A stretch of 64,000 bases of DNA, taken from the NCBI RefSeq assembly GCF_030315685.1, contig NZ_JASXSI010000006.1, forward strand, positions 1-64,000, written 5' to 3'. Position numbers and translations under genes: made by a program. Shown in pieces: positions 32,723-43,208 of the stretch (position 1 is its first letter; each line of letters begins with the position of its first letter). The notes beneath the pieces are model-generated. The model was not told the DNA's origin, did not search any database, and was given only the letters and a program-made list of their open reading frames with translations. This DNA is from Gordonia sp. ABSL11-1 (lineage in GTDB: Bacteria; Actinomycetota; Actinomycetes; Mycobacteriales; Mycobacteriaceae).

Positions 32723-33406
32723 TCATTCACCCCGCGGACGCCATTGCCCCATTCCCAGGAACACCATCACGAGTTGCCGCTCGGTGCGTTCGACGATCTC
32801 GCGTTCCACGCCTCGCCCGCGGTAGTCGTTGTCGAGCAGGTCGGCAACGGCGGTGAGCATGATCGTGACGATCAGCTCGGCCGAGATCTCGAGATCTTCC
32901 GGATGCCATTGGGCCAGGTCGGGCAGCCGCGACAGATCGATCGCGAGTTCTTTGGAGAACAGCCTCAGCTCGGTGTCGATCGCCCGGCGGATCTCCGCGA
33001 TGCCACCGTGCTGTTCCCGGACGAGGAAACGGAACTGGGCTTCGTTGTCGTGCACCTGACCGAGCAGGATGGCGAGGGAATTCTGAGCCGTGGGCAGCGC
33101 CTGGCGTGCCGCCAGGTCTCGCCGTCCCTCGCGAAGCGTGCGACGCAGAACCCGCATCGAGTCCTCGACGAGCGTGACGCCCAGGTCCTCCATCGACGCG
33201 AAGTGACGATAGAAGGCGGTCGGCACGATGCCGGCGCCTCGCGCCACCTCACGCAGGCTGATGCTCGCGAAACTGCGTTCGGCGACCAGTTCCATGGTCG
33301 CGTCGAGCAACGACTGCCGGGTCCGGTTCTTGCGTTCCGCGCGCGTCTCGGACTCACCAGGCGCGCGCGAGGACCGCGGGCGGGAAGTGTGTCGGGACCT
33401 GGTCAC
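32723..33406 (-). CDS. TetR regulator beside the desaturase genes
   Basis: A 227-residue TetR protein. The helix-turn-helix is at about residues 25-70: TRQSLLDATMELVAERSFAS and IVPTAFYRHFASMEDLGVTL. It is of the type that controls fatty-acid desaturases (DesT-like), and it is divergent from the desaturase operon. The GTG at 33406 was chosen; an ATG at 33439 is also open. The dyad at 33546-33561 between the two units is its likely operator. Long-chain acyl-CoA is the expected ligand by analogy. Confidence 0.82.
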   Translation of the reverse strand: MTRSRHTSRPRSSRAPGESETRAERKNRTRQSLLDATMELVAERSFASISLREVARGAGIVPTAFYRHFASMEDLGVTLVEDSMRVLRRTLREGRRDLAARQALPTAQNSLAILLGQVHDNEAQFRFLVREQHGGIAEIRRAIDTELRLFSKELAIDLSRLPDLAQWHPEDLEISAELIVTIMLTAVADLLDNDYRGRGVEREIVERTERQLVMVFLGMGQWRPRGE

Positions 33407-33545
33407 GACCCCGAGTCTAGGCCGAGCACACCGGACCACGGCCTCGACCTCGCCGACGGCACGGTGAACCGGTGATTGCCATCACAGCATTTTCCGCTTG
33501 ACCAACAGACCCGCCGACATGTCACACTGGTTCGTGTACAGATGT

Positions 33546-33561
33546 TCACTAAAACGTGAAT
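33546..33561. promoter_or_regulatory. Operator dyad upstream of desaturase operon
   Basis: TTCAC (33546-33550) and GTGAA (33557-33561) face each other across six bases. The match extends outward to AGAT on the left and ATCT on the right if one base is skipped. It is centred 30 bp before the reductase start at 33584, inside an A+T-rich patch, and is a good candidate site for the neighbouring TetR protein. Confidence 0.5.
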
Positions 33562-33583
33562 CTGACCGAAACGGAGCCAGCCC

Positions 33584-34663
33584 ATGAGCATCCGCATCCC
33601 CGATGTCGTCGGTTCGATCGTCGAGGCAGCACTGTCTCCTCATCCCGTCGACCGCTATCTCGAACTGATCGATCCGATGATGACGTGGCGCGACCTGCGC
33701 GCGAAGATCGTCGGCGTCGACCACCCCACGCCCCGCACCGTCCGCCTGACGCTGCGCCCCACACGGCAGTGGGAGGGCCACCAGGCCGGTCAATATGTGC
33801 AGCTCAGCACGGTGATCGATGGCGTACGCCACACTCGCTGCTTCTCGCCGGCGAACGCCTCCGGACGCCCCGGCGGCGACCTCGAACTCACGATCACCGC
33901 CCACGACGACGGATTCGTCTCCACCCACCTGCGCGACCACGCCCACGTCGGCATGATCGTCGGCCTGGGCCAGGCGGCCGGTGAGTTCACGCTACCCGCC
34001 GTCCGGCCCGCCTCCATGATCTTCATCAGCGGCGGCAGTGGGATCACACCTGTACTCTCGATGGTGCGCACGCTCGTAGCCGAGGGGTATGACGGCCAGG
34101 TCGCTTTCCTGCACTACGCCCGCACTCCGGCCGATGTCGCCTACCGTGCCGAACTCGCCGCCATCGAGGCAGCACATCCTCACGTCGACGTCCGACTGCA
34201 CTACACCCGGGGAGTCGACGGTGAACACTTCACCGCGGCACACCTCGACGGGATCGCCGGCGTCGACGACGCGCATCTGTTCGTCTGCGGCCCGACCGCG
34301 CTGATGGACGCCGTCAACCAGCACTACGACGACTCCGGCATGACTCAGCCGATGTCCGGCGAGGCCTTCACCCTCGCCGCTCCGATCGCGGTCGACCGCG
34401 ACGCACCCGTCGACGGTGAACTGACCTTCCTGCGATCCGGTAGATCCGCGTCCAACGACGGTCGCACCATCCTCGAGCAGGCGGAATCGGCCGGGTTGAA
34501 CCCGGAATCCGGCTGCCGGATGGGGATCTGCTTCTCCTGCACCGCCATCAAGAAATCCGGCTGCACCCGCAACGTGTTGACCGGAGAAACCGACACCGAA
34601 GCCGACACGCAGGTCCAACTCTGCATCAACGCGCCTGTCGGCGACGTGGAAATCGAGGTATAG
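33584..34663 (+). CDS. Ferredoxin reductase for the desaturase (Rv3230c-like)
   Basis: A 359-residue electron-transfer protein with three domains: FAD-binding barrel (GQYVQLS near residue 70, RCFSPANA), NAD(P)-binding (IFISGGSGITPVLSMVR near residue 147, LFVCGPTALMDAV near 230) and a C-terminal plant-type 2Fe-2S ferredoxin (ESGCRMGICFSCTAIKKSGC, with a last Cys in LCIN). Rv3230c of M. tuberculosis reduces the stearoyl-CoA desaturase DesA3 (Rv3229c), and gene order here is the same. Five bases separate it from the desaturase gene. Confidence 0.92.
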   Translation: MSIRIPDVVGSIVEAALSPHPVDRYLELIDPMMTWRDLRAKIVGVDHPTPRTVRLTLRPTRQWEGHQAGQYVQLSTVIDGVRHTRCFSPANASGRPGGDLELTITAHDDGFVSTHLRDHAHVGMIVGLGQAAGEFTLPAVRPASMIFISGGSGITPVLSMVRTLVAEGYDGQVAFLHYARTPADVAYRAELAAIEAAHPHVDVRLHYTRGVDGEHFTAAHLDGIAGVDDAHLFVCGPTALMDAVNQHYDDSGMTQPMSGEAFTLAAPIAVDRDAPVDGELTFLRSGRSASNDGRTILEQAESAGLNPESGCRMGICFSCTAIKKSGCTRNVLTGETDTEADTQVQLCINAPVGDVEIEV

Positions 34664-34668
34664 CAACC

Positions 34669-35874
34669 ATGACCATCACCACGCCCACCAGTACCGACAC
34701 CAGTACGGCCCTCGTCCCGGTGACCGATCCGCGGGATGACGTCGCCCCGACGGACGATCCGAAGCACATCACGCTCAACTATGAACAGGTCGAGGCGCTC
34801 GGTCGTGACCTCGACGAGCTGAAGGCCCGTGTCGTCGCCGACCTCGGCGAGAAGGACCGCGAATACCTGTACTCGATCATCCGGGCACAGCGAGGATTCG
34901 AGATCACCGGCCGCGCACTGATGTACCTGGGATTCTTCCCGCCCGCGTGGATCGCCGCCGTCGGCGCGCTCTCCGTCTCGAAGATCCTGGACAACATGGA
35001 GATCGGCCACAACGTCATGCATGGTCAGTACGACTGGATGCGTGAGGACACCTACAATTCGCGTGAATTCGAATGGGACACCGTGTGTCCGGCCGATCAG
35101 TGGCGCCACAGCCACAACTACATGCACCACACGTTCACCAACATCGTCGGCGAGGACCGCGACATCGGTTACGGGATCCTCCGGATGGACCGCGATCAGA
35201 AGTGGAACCCCTACTACCTCGGCAATCTCGGCTACGCGACAGCACTGATGTTGCTGTTCGAGTGGGGCGTCATGCTGCACGACCTCGAAGTCGAGAACAT
35301 CGTCGCCGGCAAGCGCAAGTGGCACGACGTCAAAGGCCTCGTGAAAGGCATGTGGCGCAAGGCCGGCCGCCAGGTCCTCAAGGACTACGTCGTGTTCCCG
35401 GCCCTGACCGGGCCGATGTTCGTCACCACGCTCCTCGGCAACGCGTCAGCGAACCTGGTCCGCAATGTGTGGACGTACTCGATCATCTTCTGCGGCCACT
35501 TCCCCAGCGGCGCACAGACCTTCACGCCCGAGGAATGTGCGAACGAGACACGTGGACAGTGGTATCTGCGCCAGATGCTCGGCTCGGCCAACATCACCGG
35601 CAGCCCGCTGTTCCATGTGATGAGCGGCAACCTCTCCCACCAGATCGAGCACCACCTGTTCCCGGACATCCCGGCGAGCCGGTACCCCGAGATCTCCGGC
35701 GAGGTGCGCGAGATCTGTGAGCGCTACGGACTGCCGTACAACACGGGCTCGCTGAGCCACCAGCTGGCATCCACGTGGAAGAAGATCGCGAAGCTGTCGC
35801 TGCCGAACTTCATGACCCGCGACGACAACGACATCGTGGTGACCGTGGAACGGTCGAAGTCCGCGGTCGCGTGA
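34669..35874 (+). CDS. desA3: Membrane acyl-CoA desaturase (DesA3-like)
   Basis: A 401-residue membrane fatty-acyl desaturase. The three histidine boxes of the di-iron site are present: GHNVMHGQ near residue 111, HSHNYMHH near 145 and HQIEHHLFP near 325. Hydrophobic hairpins lie near residues 83-105 and 185-210. By analogy with M. tuberculosis DesA3 it makes oleoyl from stearoyl groups, using electrons from the reductase encoded five bases upstream. The ATG at 34669 has AGCAACC upstream, so translation probably depends on coupling. Confidence 0.92.
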   Translation: MTITTPTSTDTSTALVPVTDPRDDVAPTDDPKHITLNYEQVEALGRDLDELKARVVADLGEKDREYLYSIIRAQRGFEITGRALMYLGFFPPAWIAAVGALSVSKILDNMEIGHNVMHGQYDWMREDTYNSREFEWDTVCPADQWRHSHNYMHHTFTNIVGEDRDIGYGILRMDRDQKWNPYYLGNLGYATALMLLFEWGVMLHDLEVENIVAGKRKWHDVKGLVKGMWRKAGRQVLKDYVVFPALTGPMFVTTLLGNASANLVRNVWTYSIIFCGHFPSGAQTFTPEECANETRGQWYLRQMLGSANITGSPLFHVMSGNLSHQIEHHLFPDIPASRYPEISGEVREICERYGLPYNTGSLSHQLASTWKKIAKLSLPNFMTRDDNDIVVTVERSKSAVA

Positions 35875-35912
35875 TCCGCGAGGCGTCGACACCGGTGGCA
35901 CAATACGGAACC

Positions 35913-36287
35913 ATGGTCGATCGCATCGAACGCAACAAGGACCTGGTCCAAGAACTGGTGGAGTCGACGGCCACACACGTCGGCCGCATCGCCACCATCA
36001 TCACCGGCGCCGTCACCGACGTCGCACGAGAGATCGGCGACCTCGTCACCGACGGTTTCGAAATGCGTGAGGCGGCGCGTCGGGCCCGGGACGACCAGGA
36101 ACGGGGCATCCTCGACGTCGAGGAACACGAACTCGTCGACGACGAGGTGCCACCGGTCGACGACGAACCCGGCGACCCGGTGGACCTCGGCGAACTCCCG
36201 GGCACCGAGCAGGCGGCGCTCCCGAGCGCCGAGGACGTACCCGAGGAACCGGTCGACGTCGGAGAGTTACCGGGCGAACAGCCCTGA
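35913..36287 (+). CDS. Small acidic protein of unknown function
   Basis: A 124-residue protein. The first 65 residues form an amphipathic helix pair ([40 protein letters not shown]). The rest is very acidic and Pro-rich, with two loose repeats of PVDLGELPG and PVDVGELPG. There is no signal peptide or membrane helix. It follows desA3 by 38 bp and precedes recQ by 26 bp. The ATG at 35913 was chosen; the in-frame extension to 35775 overlaps desA3. Confidence 0.65.
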   Translation: MVDRIERNKDLVQELVESTATHVGRIATIITGAVTDVAREIGDLVTDGFEMREAARRARDDQERGILDVEEHELVDDEVPPVDDEPGDPVDLGELPGTEQAALPSAEDVPEEPVDVGELPGEQP

Positions 36288-36307
36288 CGCACCGCGACAG
36301 TAACCTT

Positions 36308-38134
36308 GTGCCCATGTCGGACATGTGGCACGTGCTGGAGTCGACCTTCGGATACGAGTCCTTCCGCGGCGACCAGGAACAGATCGTGGGGCATGTGGTC
36401 GGCGGCGGTGACGCCGTCGTCCTCATGCCGACCGGAGGCGGCAAGAGCCTCTGCTACCAGATCCCGGCGCTGGTCCGCGAGGGCTGCGGGGTGGTGGTGT
36501 CACCACTGATCGCCCTCATGGCCGATCAGGTTGCCGCCCTCCGGGAACTGGGTGTGCGTGCCGCCTATCTCAACTCGACCCAGATGCCCGAACAACGAGC
36601 GGAGGTCGAGGCCGCCTACCGGTCCGGCGAGCTGGACCTCCTTTACGTCGCCCCGGAGCGCCTGAACACACCCGGCACGCGGGCGCTGCTCCAGCAGGGC
36701 AGGATCTCCCTGTTCGCCATCGACGAGGCGCACTGCGTGTCCCAGTGGGGCCACGACTTCCGGCCCGACTACCTGATGCTCGGCGAGCTGGCCGACCTGT
36801 GGCCCGAGGTACCGCGGATCGCGCTGACCGCCACCGCGACCGCCCGCACACACGCGGAGCTCACCGAGCGCCTCCGGCTCGACGACGCCCGCCACTTCGT
36901 CGCCGACTTCGACCGGCCCAACATCACCTACCGCATCGTCTCCAAGTCGGAGCCCCGCAAGCAGCTGCTCGATTTCATCCGCACCGACGGCGTCGTCGAC
37001 GGCCGACCGGCCACCGGCATCGTCTACGCACTCAGCCGTGCGTCGGTCGAGAAGACTGCGGAGTTCTTGCGCAGCAAGGGAATCGACGCGATGCCCTACC
37101 ACGCCGGTCTCGACCGCGCGGTCCGTCAGGACACCCTCGAGCGTTTCCTCCGCGCCGACGGGGTCGTCGTCGTCGCGACGATTGCGTTCGGCATGGGCAT
37201 CGACAAACCGGACGTCCGATTCGTCGCGCACATCGATCTCCCGAAGAGCGTCGAGGGCTACTACCAGGAGACGGGTCGCGCAGGGCGCGACGGAGCGCCG
37301 TCGGTGGCCTGGATGACCTACGGGCTCGCCGACGTGATGCAGCAGCGACGCCTCATCGACCAGTCCGACGGCGACGCCAATCACCGCCGTGTCCAGCAAC
37401 AACACCTCGATGCGATGCTCGCGCTGTGCGAGACCGTCGACTGCCGCCGAACCCAGCTGCTGCGATATTTCGGCCAGGAGTCCACCGCCTGCAACAACTG
37501 CGACACCTGCCTGAACCCACCGGAGACCACCGACGGTACGGTCGCGGCGCAGAAGCTGCTGTCGACCATCGTCCGTCTCGATCGCGAGTACCGTCAGGCC
37601 TTCGGCGCGGGCCACCTCATCGACATCCTGCGCGGCGCCGACACCGCCCGCATCCGCGAGCAGGGCCACAACCGCCTCAGCACTTACGGAATCGGGACCG
37701 AGTTCGATGCCGCCGGCTGGCGTGGCGCGGTCCGCCAGTTCGTCGCGACCGGGATCATTGCGCCACAAGGTGATTACGGCGTGCTTACCTTGACCGAGAA
37801 GAGCTGGCCGGTCCTGCGCGGCGAGACGTCGGTCATGCTGCGCCTGGACCCGGTGAAGGCGGTGACCCGTCGGCGATCCACATCGACGGCCGACGAACTG
37901 CCCGAGCCGGACCGGGGACTCTTCGAGCATCTGCGCGCCTGGCGCAAGGCCGAGGCGTCCCGACGCGGGGTCCCACCGTATGTGGTGTTCAACGACGCGA
38001 CGTTGCGAGAACTGGCCGGGCGCCGCCCGGTGACCGCCGACCAGCTGCGATCGGTGTCGGGTATCGGCGACGCGAAGCTCGAACAGTACGGTGACGACGT
38101 GCTGGCGACGATCGCCGCCTTCGAACCTGCGTGA
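36308..38134 (+). CDS. recQ: ATP-dependent DNA helicase RecQ
   Basis: A 608-residue superfamily-2 helicase that unwinds DNA 3' to 5' in recombination and repair. Walker A is [11 protein letters not shown] near residue 41 and the DEAH box is [19 protein letters not shown] near residue 140. Motif VI is in [13 protein letters not shown]. Zinc-binding cysteines are [12 protein letters not shown]...CNNCDTC near 380-402. A winged-helix RQC and a C-terminal HRDC domain ([20 protein letters not shown]) complete it. GTG 36308 or ATG 36314 could start it. M. tuberculosis lacks a canonical RecQ, other actinobacteria have one. Confidence 0.93.
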   Translation: MPMSDMWHVLESTFGYESFRGDQEQIVGHVVGGGDAVVLMPTGGGKSLCYQIPALVREGCGVVVSPLIALMADQVAALRELGVRAAYLNSTQMPEQRAEVEAAYRSGELDLLYVAPERLNTPGTRALLQQGRISLFAIDEAHCVSQWGHDFRPDYLMLGELADLWPEVPRIALTATATARTHAELTERLRLDDARHFVADFDRPNITYRIVSKSEPRKQLLDFIRTDGVVDGRPATGIVYALSRASVEKTAEFLRSKGIDAMPYHAGLDRAVRQDTLERFLRADGVVVVATIAFGMGIDKPDVRFVAHIDLPKSVEGYYQETGRAGRDGAPSVAWMTYGLADVMQQRRLIDQSDGDANHRRVQQQHLDAMLALCETVDCRRTQLLRYFGQESTACNNCDTCLNPPETTDGTVAAQKLLSTIVRLDREYRQAFGAGHLIDILRGADTARIREQGHNRLSTYGIGTEFDAAGWRGAVRQFVATGIIAPQGDYGVLTLTEKSWPVLRGETSVMLRLDPVKAVTRRRSTSTADELPEPDRGLFEHLRAWRKAEASRRGVPPYVVFNDATLRELAGRRPVTADQLRSVSGIGDAKLEQYGDDVLATIAAFEPA

Positions 38135-38202
38135 GCACAATCATTGCCCGACCGCGCAGCTCTGCCTACTGTGGGTGACGCTGTCTTCGCAGGAGGTATG
38201 TC

Positions 38203-38715
38203 GTGTCCAGGTCGCTGCCGTCGTTCCTGACATTCCCGAACCCGGTCAACGACTACGCGGCGAGATCGACCGCCGGCCTGGTCATCCTGCTCGCCATCGT
38301 CGCGATCGTCGTCGACCATCCCGTCGTCTATGCGCTCCTCGCACTCGGATTCCTGCTGCGGGTGATGGCCGGTCCGCGCTACTCGCCCTTCGGCCAGCTG
38401 TCGGTGCGGGTCATCGCCCCCAAGATCTGGCGCAAGACCAAGCTGGTGCCGGGCCCGCCCAAGCGTTTCGCACAGACGATCGGGCTCGCGTTCAGCGGCA
38501 GCGCCCTGATCCTGTCGCTTCTCGGCCTCGGCCTGGCCGCGCAGATCGTGGTCGGCGCGTTGATCGTCGCCGCCGCCCTCGAGTTCGCCTTCGGACTGTG
38601 CCTCGGCTGCATCGCCTTCGGATTCCTGCAGCGCCACGGCGTCATCCCGGAGACGGTATGCGAGGCGTGCAACAACCTGTCGTGGCGAACTCCGGCGGAG
38701 CAGACCGCCGCGTAG
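38203..38715 (+). CDS. DUF4395 membrane protein
   Basis: A 170-residue membrane protein of the DUF4395 family. It opens FPNPVNDYAARSTAGLVIL and has about four helices in two hairpins (25-60 and 95-135), with the conserved GPRYSPFGQLSVRVIAPK between. A C-terminal CEACN motif is seen; LCLGC lies in the last helix. Some relatives sit next to thiosulfate sulfurtransferase or thioredoxin genes, so a sulfur or redox role is possible. GGAGG before the GTG at 38203 supports this start. Confidence 0.82.
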   Translation: MSRSLPSFLTFPNPVNDYAARSTAGLVILLAIVAIVVDHPVVYALLALGFLLRVMAGPRYSPFGQLSVRVIAPKIWRKTKLVPGPPKRFAQTIGLAFSGSALILSLLGLGLAAQIVVGALIVAAALEFAFGLCLGCIAFGFLQRHGVIPETVCEACNNLSWRTPAEQTAA

Positions 38716-38739
38716 GTTCACGTTCGCGTCCAGAGGGCG

Positions 38740-39690
38740 TCAGTCCAGCAACCCCAGCGCGATGCCGTCCAGGATGTCGTGCTCGCTGACCAGCAGTTCG
38801 GTGATGCCGGTGCGTGCGGACAGCACATCGGCCAGTTCCATCGTGACCAGCGACCCGCCACCGATCACATCGGCGCGACCGGGGTGCATGGGGCCGAGGG
38901 CAGCCCGCTCTGCGCGGGTCATCGCCACCAGCCGACTGCACACCGCGTCGAGATCATCGAACGAGATCCGCGACAGGTGGATCACCTCGGGGTCGTAGTC
39001 GGCGAGGCCGGCGCCGATCGCTGCCAGCGTCGTCATCGTCCCGGCCACCCCCACCCATGTATGCGCCCCCTCGACGGGCACAGCGGCAAACGCCGGTTCC
39101 AGTCGCTCACGGGCGAAGACGCGGGCCGCGGCGACCTCGTCGTCGGACGGCGGATCCGACGGCAGGCACCGCTCGGTGAGCCGCACGCACCCGATGTCGG
39201 CGGAGAACGCAGCGCTGACTCCGTCGCTGTCGCCGACCACCACCTCGGTAGAGCCGCCACCGAGGTCGGTGACAACGAAAGGTCCACGCGCGGAGTCGAG
39301 TTCGCCGACCGCACCACGAAACGAGAGGCGGGCTTCCTCGTCACCGGTGATGACCTCGGCACGCGCACCAGGAACCGCCCGTCCGAGGAGTTCTGCGGTC
39401 ATCGCGAAGAACTCGTCCCGGTTGGCCGCGTCCCGCGTCGCCGACGTCGCGACCATCCGCACCCGCTCGACGCCCGCGGCGATCATGATGTCGACGTAGT
39501 CCGCCAGCGCCTGACGGGTCCGCTCGATGGCCTCCGGGGCGAAACGTCCGGTGGCATCGACGCCCTGCCCGAGGCGCACGACGCGCATCTCGCGATGGAG
39601 GTCGACGAGTGGTGCGGGTGCCGAGTTTGCACGCGCGACGAGCAGACGGATCGAATTGGTGCCGCAGTCGATGGCGCCGACGACGATCAC
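38740..39690 (-). CDS. ppx: Exopolyphosphatase, Ppx/GppA family
   Basis: A 316-residue ASKHA-fold phosphatase, about the size of Rv1026 (short form without the C-terminal domain). Motifs: AIDCGTNSIRLLVA at residue 7, MVATSATRDAANRD, VVTDLGGGSTEVVVGD near residue 142 and DVIGGGSLVTMEL near 272. It hydrolyses polyphosphate or pppGpp. The start ATG overlaps the stop of the DUF501 gene by four bases, so it is coupled to ftsB-DUF501. Confidence 0.92.
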   Translation of the reverse strand: MIVVGAIDCGTNSIRLLVARANSAPAPLVDLHREMRVVRLGQGVDATGRFAPEAIERTRQALADYVDIMIAAGVERVRMVATSATRDAANRDEFFAMTAELLGRAVPGARAEVITGDEEARLSFRGAVGELDSARGPFVVTDLGGGSTEVVVGDSDGVSAAFSADIGCVRLTERCLPSDPPSDDEVAAARVFARERLEPAFAAVPVEGAHTWVGVAGTMTTLAAIGAGLADYDPEVIHLSRISFDDLDAVCSRLVAMTRAERAALGPMHPGRADVIGGGSLVTMELADVLSARTGITELLVSEHDILDGIALGLLD

Positions 39691-40217
39691 GAGTTCTCTC
39701 CGAGCCGCTCGGCACCGGGACTCATCCGCGGCCAGTCGGAGGGAATAGCGGTGCCGCGCAACGCTCCTTCGGCTGCCAGCGCGACGGCTTCATCACCGAG
39801 CGGGTTCGTTCCCGGACCCTTGGCGAGGGAATGGGCCATCAGCACATGCAGGCATTTCACGCGGTCGGGCATGCCGCCGCCGGTGAAGTCCGTGCCGAGG
39901 GATTCAATCGCGTCCCTCTCGGCGAGATACGACTCGTGGGCAGTCCGATAAGCAGCCGAGAGTGCGTCGTCGGTACCCAACCGGGCGGTCATGTCCTTCA
40001 TGACGCCGGCGGACTCGAGCCGACTCGCCTCCGCGGTGAGTCGCGGATCGGTGAGGTAGTAGAGCGTCGGAAAAGGCGTGCCGTCGGGAAGTCGGGGGGT
40101 CGTCTTGATGACCGCGGGCTGCCCGTCCGGCGTACGATAGCTGACCTCGATCACACCGCGTGGTTCACGTCCGAGTTGCGCGGCGATGGTGGCGAAGTCG
40201 GCGTCGGTGACGCTCAC
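39687..40217 (-). CDS. DUF501 family protein (Rv1025-like)
   Basis: A 176-residue cytoplasmic protein of the DUF501 family, always found between ftsB and ppx in mycobacteria and relatives. It starts VSVTDADFATIAAQLGREPR from a GTG at 40217 that overlaps the ftsB stop (GTGA). Conserved parts include FPTLYYLTDPRLTAEASRLE and GMPDRVKCLHVLMAHSLAKG with a Cys-His pair. Its function is unknown. The frame open to 40265 was not used. Confidence 0.88.
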   Translation of the reverse strand: MSVTDADFATIAAQLGREPRGVIEVSYRTPDGQPAVIKTTPRLPDGTPFPTLYYLTDPRLTAEASRLESAGVMKDMTARLGTDDALSAAYRTAHESYLAERDAIESLGTDFTGGGMPDRVKCLHVLMAHSLAKGPGTNPLGDEAVALAAEGALRGTAIPSDWPRMSPGAERLGENS

Positions 40218-40879
40218 TTGCTGGTCGGCGGGGTCGAGACCGACTCCCACAGATTGCCGTACCACGGGTTGCGTGCCCGCTCCTGCGCCTTCTTCTGCGC
40301 GGCCATGCGCGCGTCGTCGCCGGGGTACATCATCACCAACGCCTTCTCCCCCGGCCTGACCAACTGGAGACGCTCACGCGCCTTCGCCTCGATGTAGGCC
40401 GGATCGCCTTGCTCGTTGACCTTCTGCTGATAATCGGTGACCTCGGTGTGGAGTCGATCATTGCTGGCCCGGAGCTGCTCGAACTCTCCACGCTGCGAGA
40501 AATATGTGCGGACCGGCATCGCCAGCGTCAGCGCGACGACACTCACGACGAGCGCGAGGACGATCGCGCGCTTGGCGTCGAGTCCCTCCCACCGCGCGGC
40601 AAGCGCGGCACCGTCGATCCGTCGCCGCGAGGTCGGGCGCGAAGGGCGCACCCGCTTCGGCGCGGGTTTCTCCTCGGTGTCGTCGGCGACGGTGTCGTCG
40701 GCGAGGTCGATCGGATCGAGATCGTCCGAATGCACTTCCTGCTCACCGGTCTCCGTCACCGAGATGCGGGTCGCCCGGGCCGACCCCGGGCGCGCGCCCG
40801 GCGATCGGGGACGGGCGTGACCGCGCGTAGCGGTGCCACGACGATCAGCCCGCGCCCGACGACGCCCGTCCTCAGTCAT
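40214..40879 (-). CDS. ftsB: Cell division protein FtsB/DivIC-like
   Basis: A 221-residue bitopic septum protein. The long basic and acidic cytoplasmic N-terminus (about 105 residues) is followed by one membrane helix (AIVLALVVSVVALTLAM, about 105-121), a coiled coil (FEQLRASNDRLHTEVTDYQQ) and the conserved DPAYIEAKARERLQLVRPGE. It links FtsQ and FtsL in the divisome. It matches Rv1024 by position next to eno and by architecture. The N-terminal tail is longer than in E. coli, which is usual in actinobacteria. Confidence 0.9.
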   Translation of the reverse strand: MTEDGRRRARADRRGTATRGHARPRSPGARPGSARATRISVTETGEQEVHSDDLDPIDLADDTVADDTEEKPAPKRVRPSRPTSRRRIDGAALAARWEGLDAKRAIVLALVVSVVALTLAMPVRTYFSQRGEFEQLRASNDRLHTEVTDYQQKVNEQGDPAYIEAKARERLQLVRPGEKALVMMYPGDDARMAAQKKAQERARNPWYGNLWESVSTPPTSK

Positions 40880-40892
40880 GGGGACCAGCTAA

Positions 40893-42233
<1,341 letters not shown>

Positions 42234-42295
42234 TCAAAGCCTAATCGTTGCCTGCCGGGCGCACGTGACGAGGGAGAGACTGGTGACCGCATGGG

Positions 42296-43051
42296 TCAGT
42301 AGCGCACGTTGACGGAGTATGCGTTGGCTCGATCGCGGACATCGAGCACGTACTGGGTCGAGTTGTTGTAGACCTTGACGGCCTTCTCCCACCCCTCGGG
42401 TGTCGTCATGTCCCCACCCGAGGACACGCACAGGTACCGCGCCGCCGAGAGCGCCGCGTCGTCGATGTTGTCCGGGTCCGCGCGGCCGTCGCCGTTGGCG
42501 TCGACGCCGTACCGGTTCCAGGTCTCCGGGATGAACTGGAACGGACCCATCGCCCGGTCGTGCGTGGAATCTCCGTCCATGCGGCCGCCGTCGGTGTCGT
42601 GGATCTGCATGTTGCCGCGCGTGCCGTCGAGGGCGACTCCGCGGATGGGGGGTGAGGTGTCGCCGTTCGGTGCGATGTCGGTGCCGTGGTGGGTTCCGTG
42701 CTTGCTCTCCACCGCGGCGACCCCCGCGAGCGTCGTCCATGCGAGGCCACACTCGGGGTGCTGCTGGCGCTGGATCTCGGCCGCGTTGCCGTAGGCCTCG
42801 AGGGCGATCAACGGGATGCCGGTCGAGTCGGCGATCGGTGTGGCCCACTCGCGGAGCAACTCGGCGGTGCGGCCGGGCGAGTTGATGTTGATGTACGGAG
42901 TCGGAGCACCGGCGCCGGGCGGGATGCCGTCCGGGATGTCGGGGCGTTTCAGCGACGGCAGATCCAGGCACGCCGACGCGACGAGCGCCGTCGCGCCGAT
43001 GATCATCGGGGCCGCCACCGCCCGACTGGCGACTCGGCGCCACGTCCCCAT
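42296..43051 (-). CDS. lpqU: LpqU-like lytic murein transglycosylase lipoprotein
   Basis: A 251-residue lipoprotein. From the ATG at 43051 the signal peptide has a basic start, a hydrophobic core and the lipobox VASAC at residue 28. The catalytic region has ESKHGTHHG (catalytic Glu near residue 118) and RAMGPFQFIPETWNRYGVD, typical of soluble lytic transglycosylases that cut peptidoglycan. GGAGG lies five bases upstream of 43051, so this start is preferred over ATG 43102 and the 335-codon frame. Position before eno matches Rv1022. An Asp-rich calcium-like loop, DANGDGRADPD, follows. Confidence 0.88.
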   Translation of the reverse strand: MGTWRRVASRAVAAPMIIGATALVASACLDLPSLKRPDIPDGIPPGAGAPTPYININSPGRTAELLREWATPIADSTGIPLIALEAYGNAAEIQRQQHPECGLAWTTLAGVAAVESKHGTHHGTDIAPNGDTSPPIRGVALDGTRGNMQIHDTDGGRMDGDSTHDRAMGPFQFIPETWNRYGVDANGDGRADPDNIDDAALSAARYLCVSSGGDMTTPEGWEKAVKVYNNSTQYVLDVRDRANAYSVNVRY

Positions 43052-43152
43052 CCGCCCCTCCACCGTCGACTCTCCCTCTGGGTCCTTGGTCCCGTTCTTC
43101 ATGACAACTTTGCGACAGCCCTTTCGGTTCCCGGCGGTCGGGGCTACTGTCA

Positions 43153-43171
43153 CCTGGTTAGCCTCACCAAA
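43153..43171. promoter_or_regulatory. IdeR/DtxR-like iron box
   Basis: The 19-mer at 43153-43171 matches the classical iron box TTAGGTTAGCCTAACCTAA at 14 of 19 positions, including the core GGTTAGCCT. It lies 38-56 bp before the efeU start and about 100 bp before the divergent lpqU start. Iron-loaded IdeR would repress the efe operon here. Confidence 0.6.
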
Positions 43172-43208
43172 CCTGCATCGCTCGCGGTGCAGTCGCAGAA
43201 AGTCCGTG

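Noticed and set aside
36131-36287. A further copy of the 21-bp repeat in the small acidic protein (PVDVGELPG)
   Set aside because: The two similar stretches are about 72 bp apart and not in 21-bp phase, so they are not counted as a member of the array family.
36500-38140. A 546-residue minus-strand frame opposite recQ
   Set aside because: It is fully antisense to recQ with no motif or start signal.
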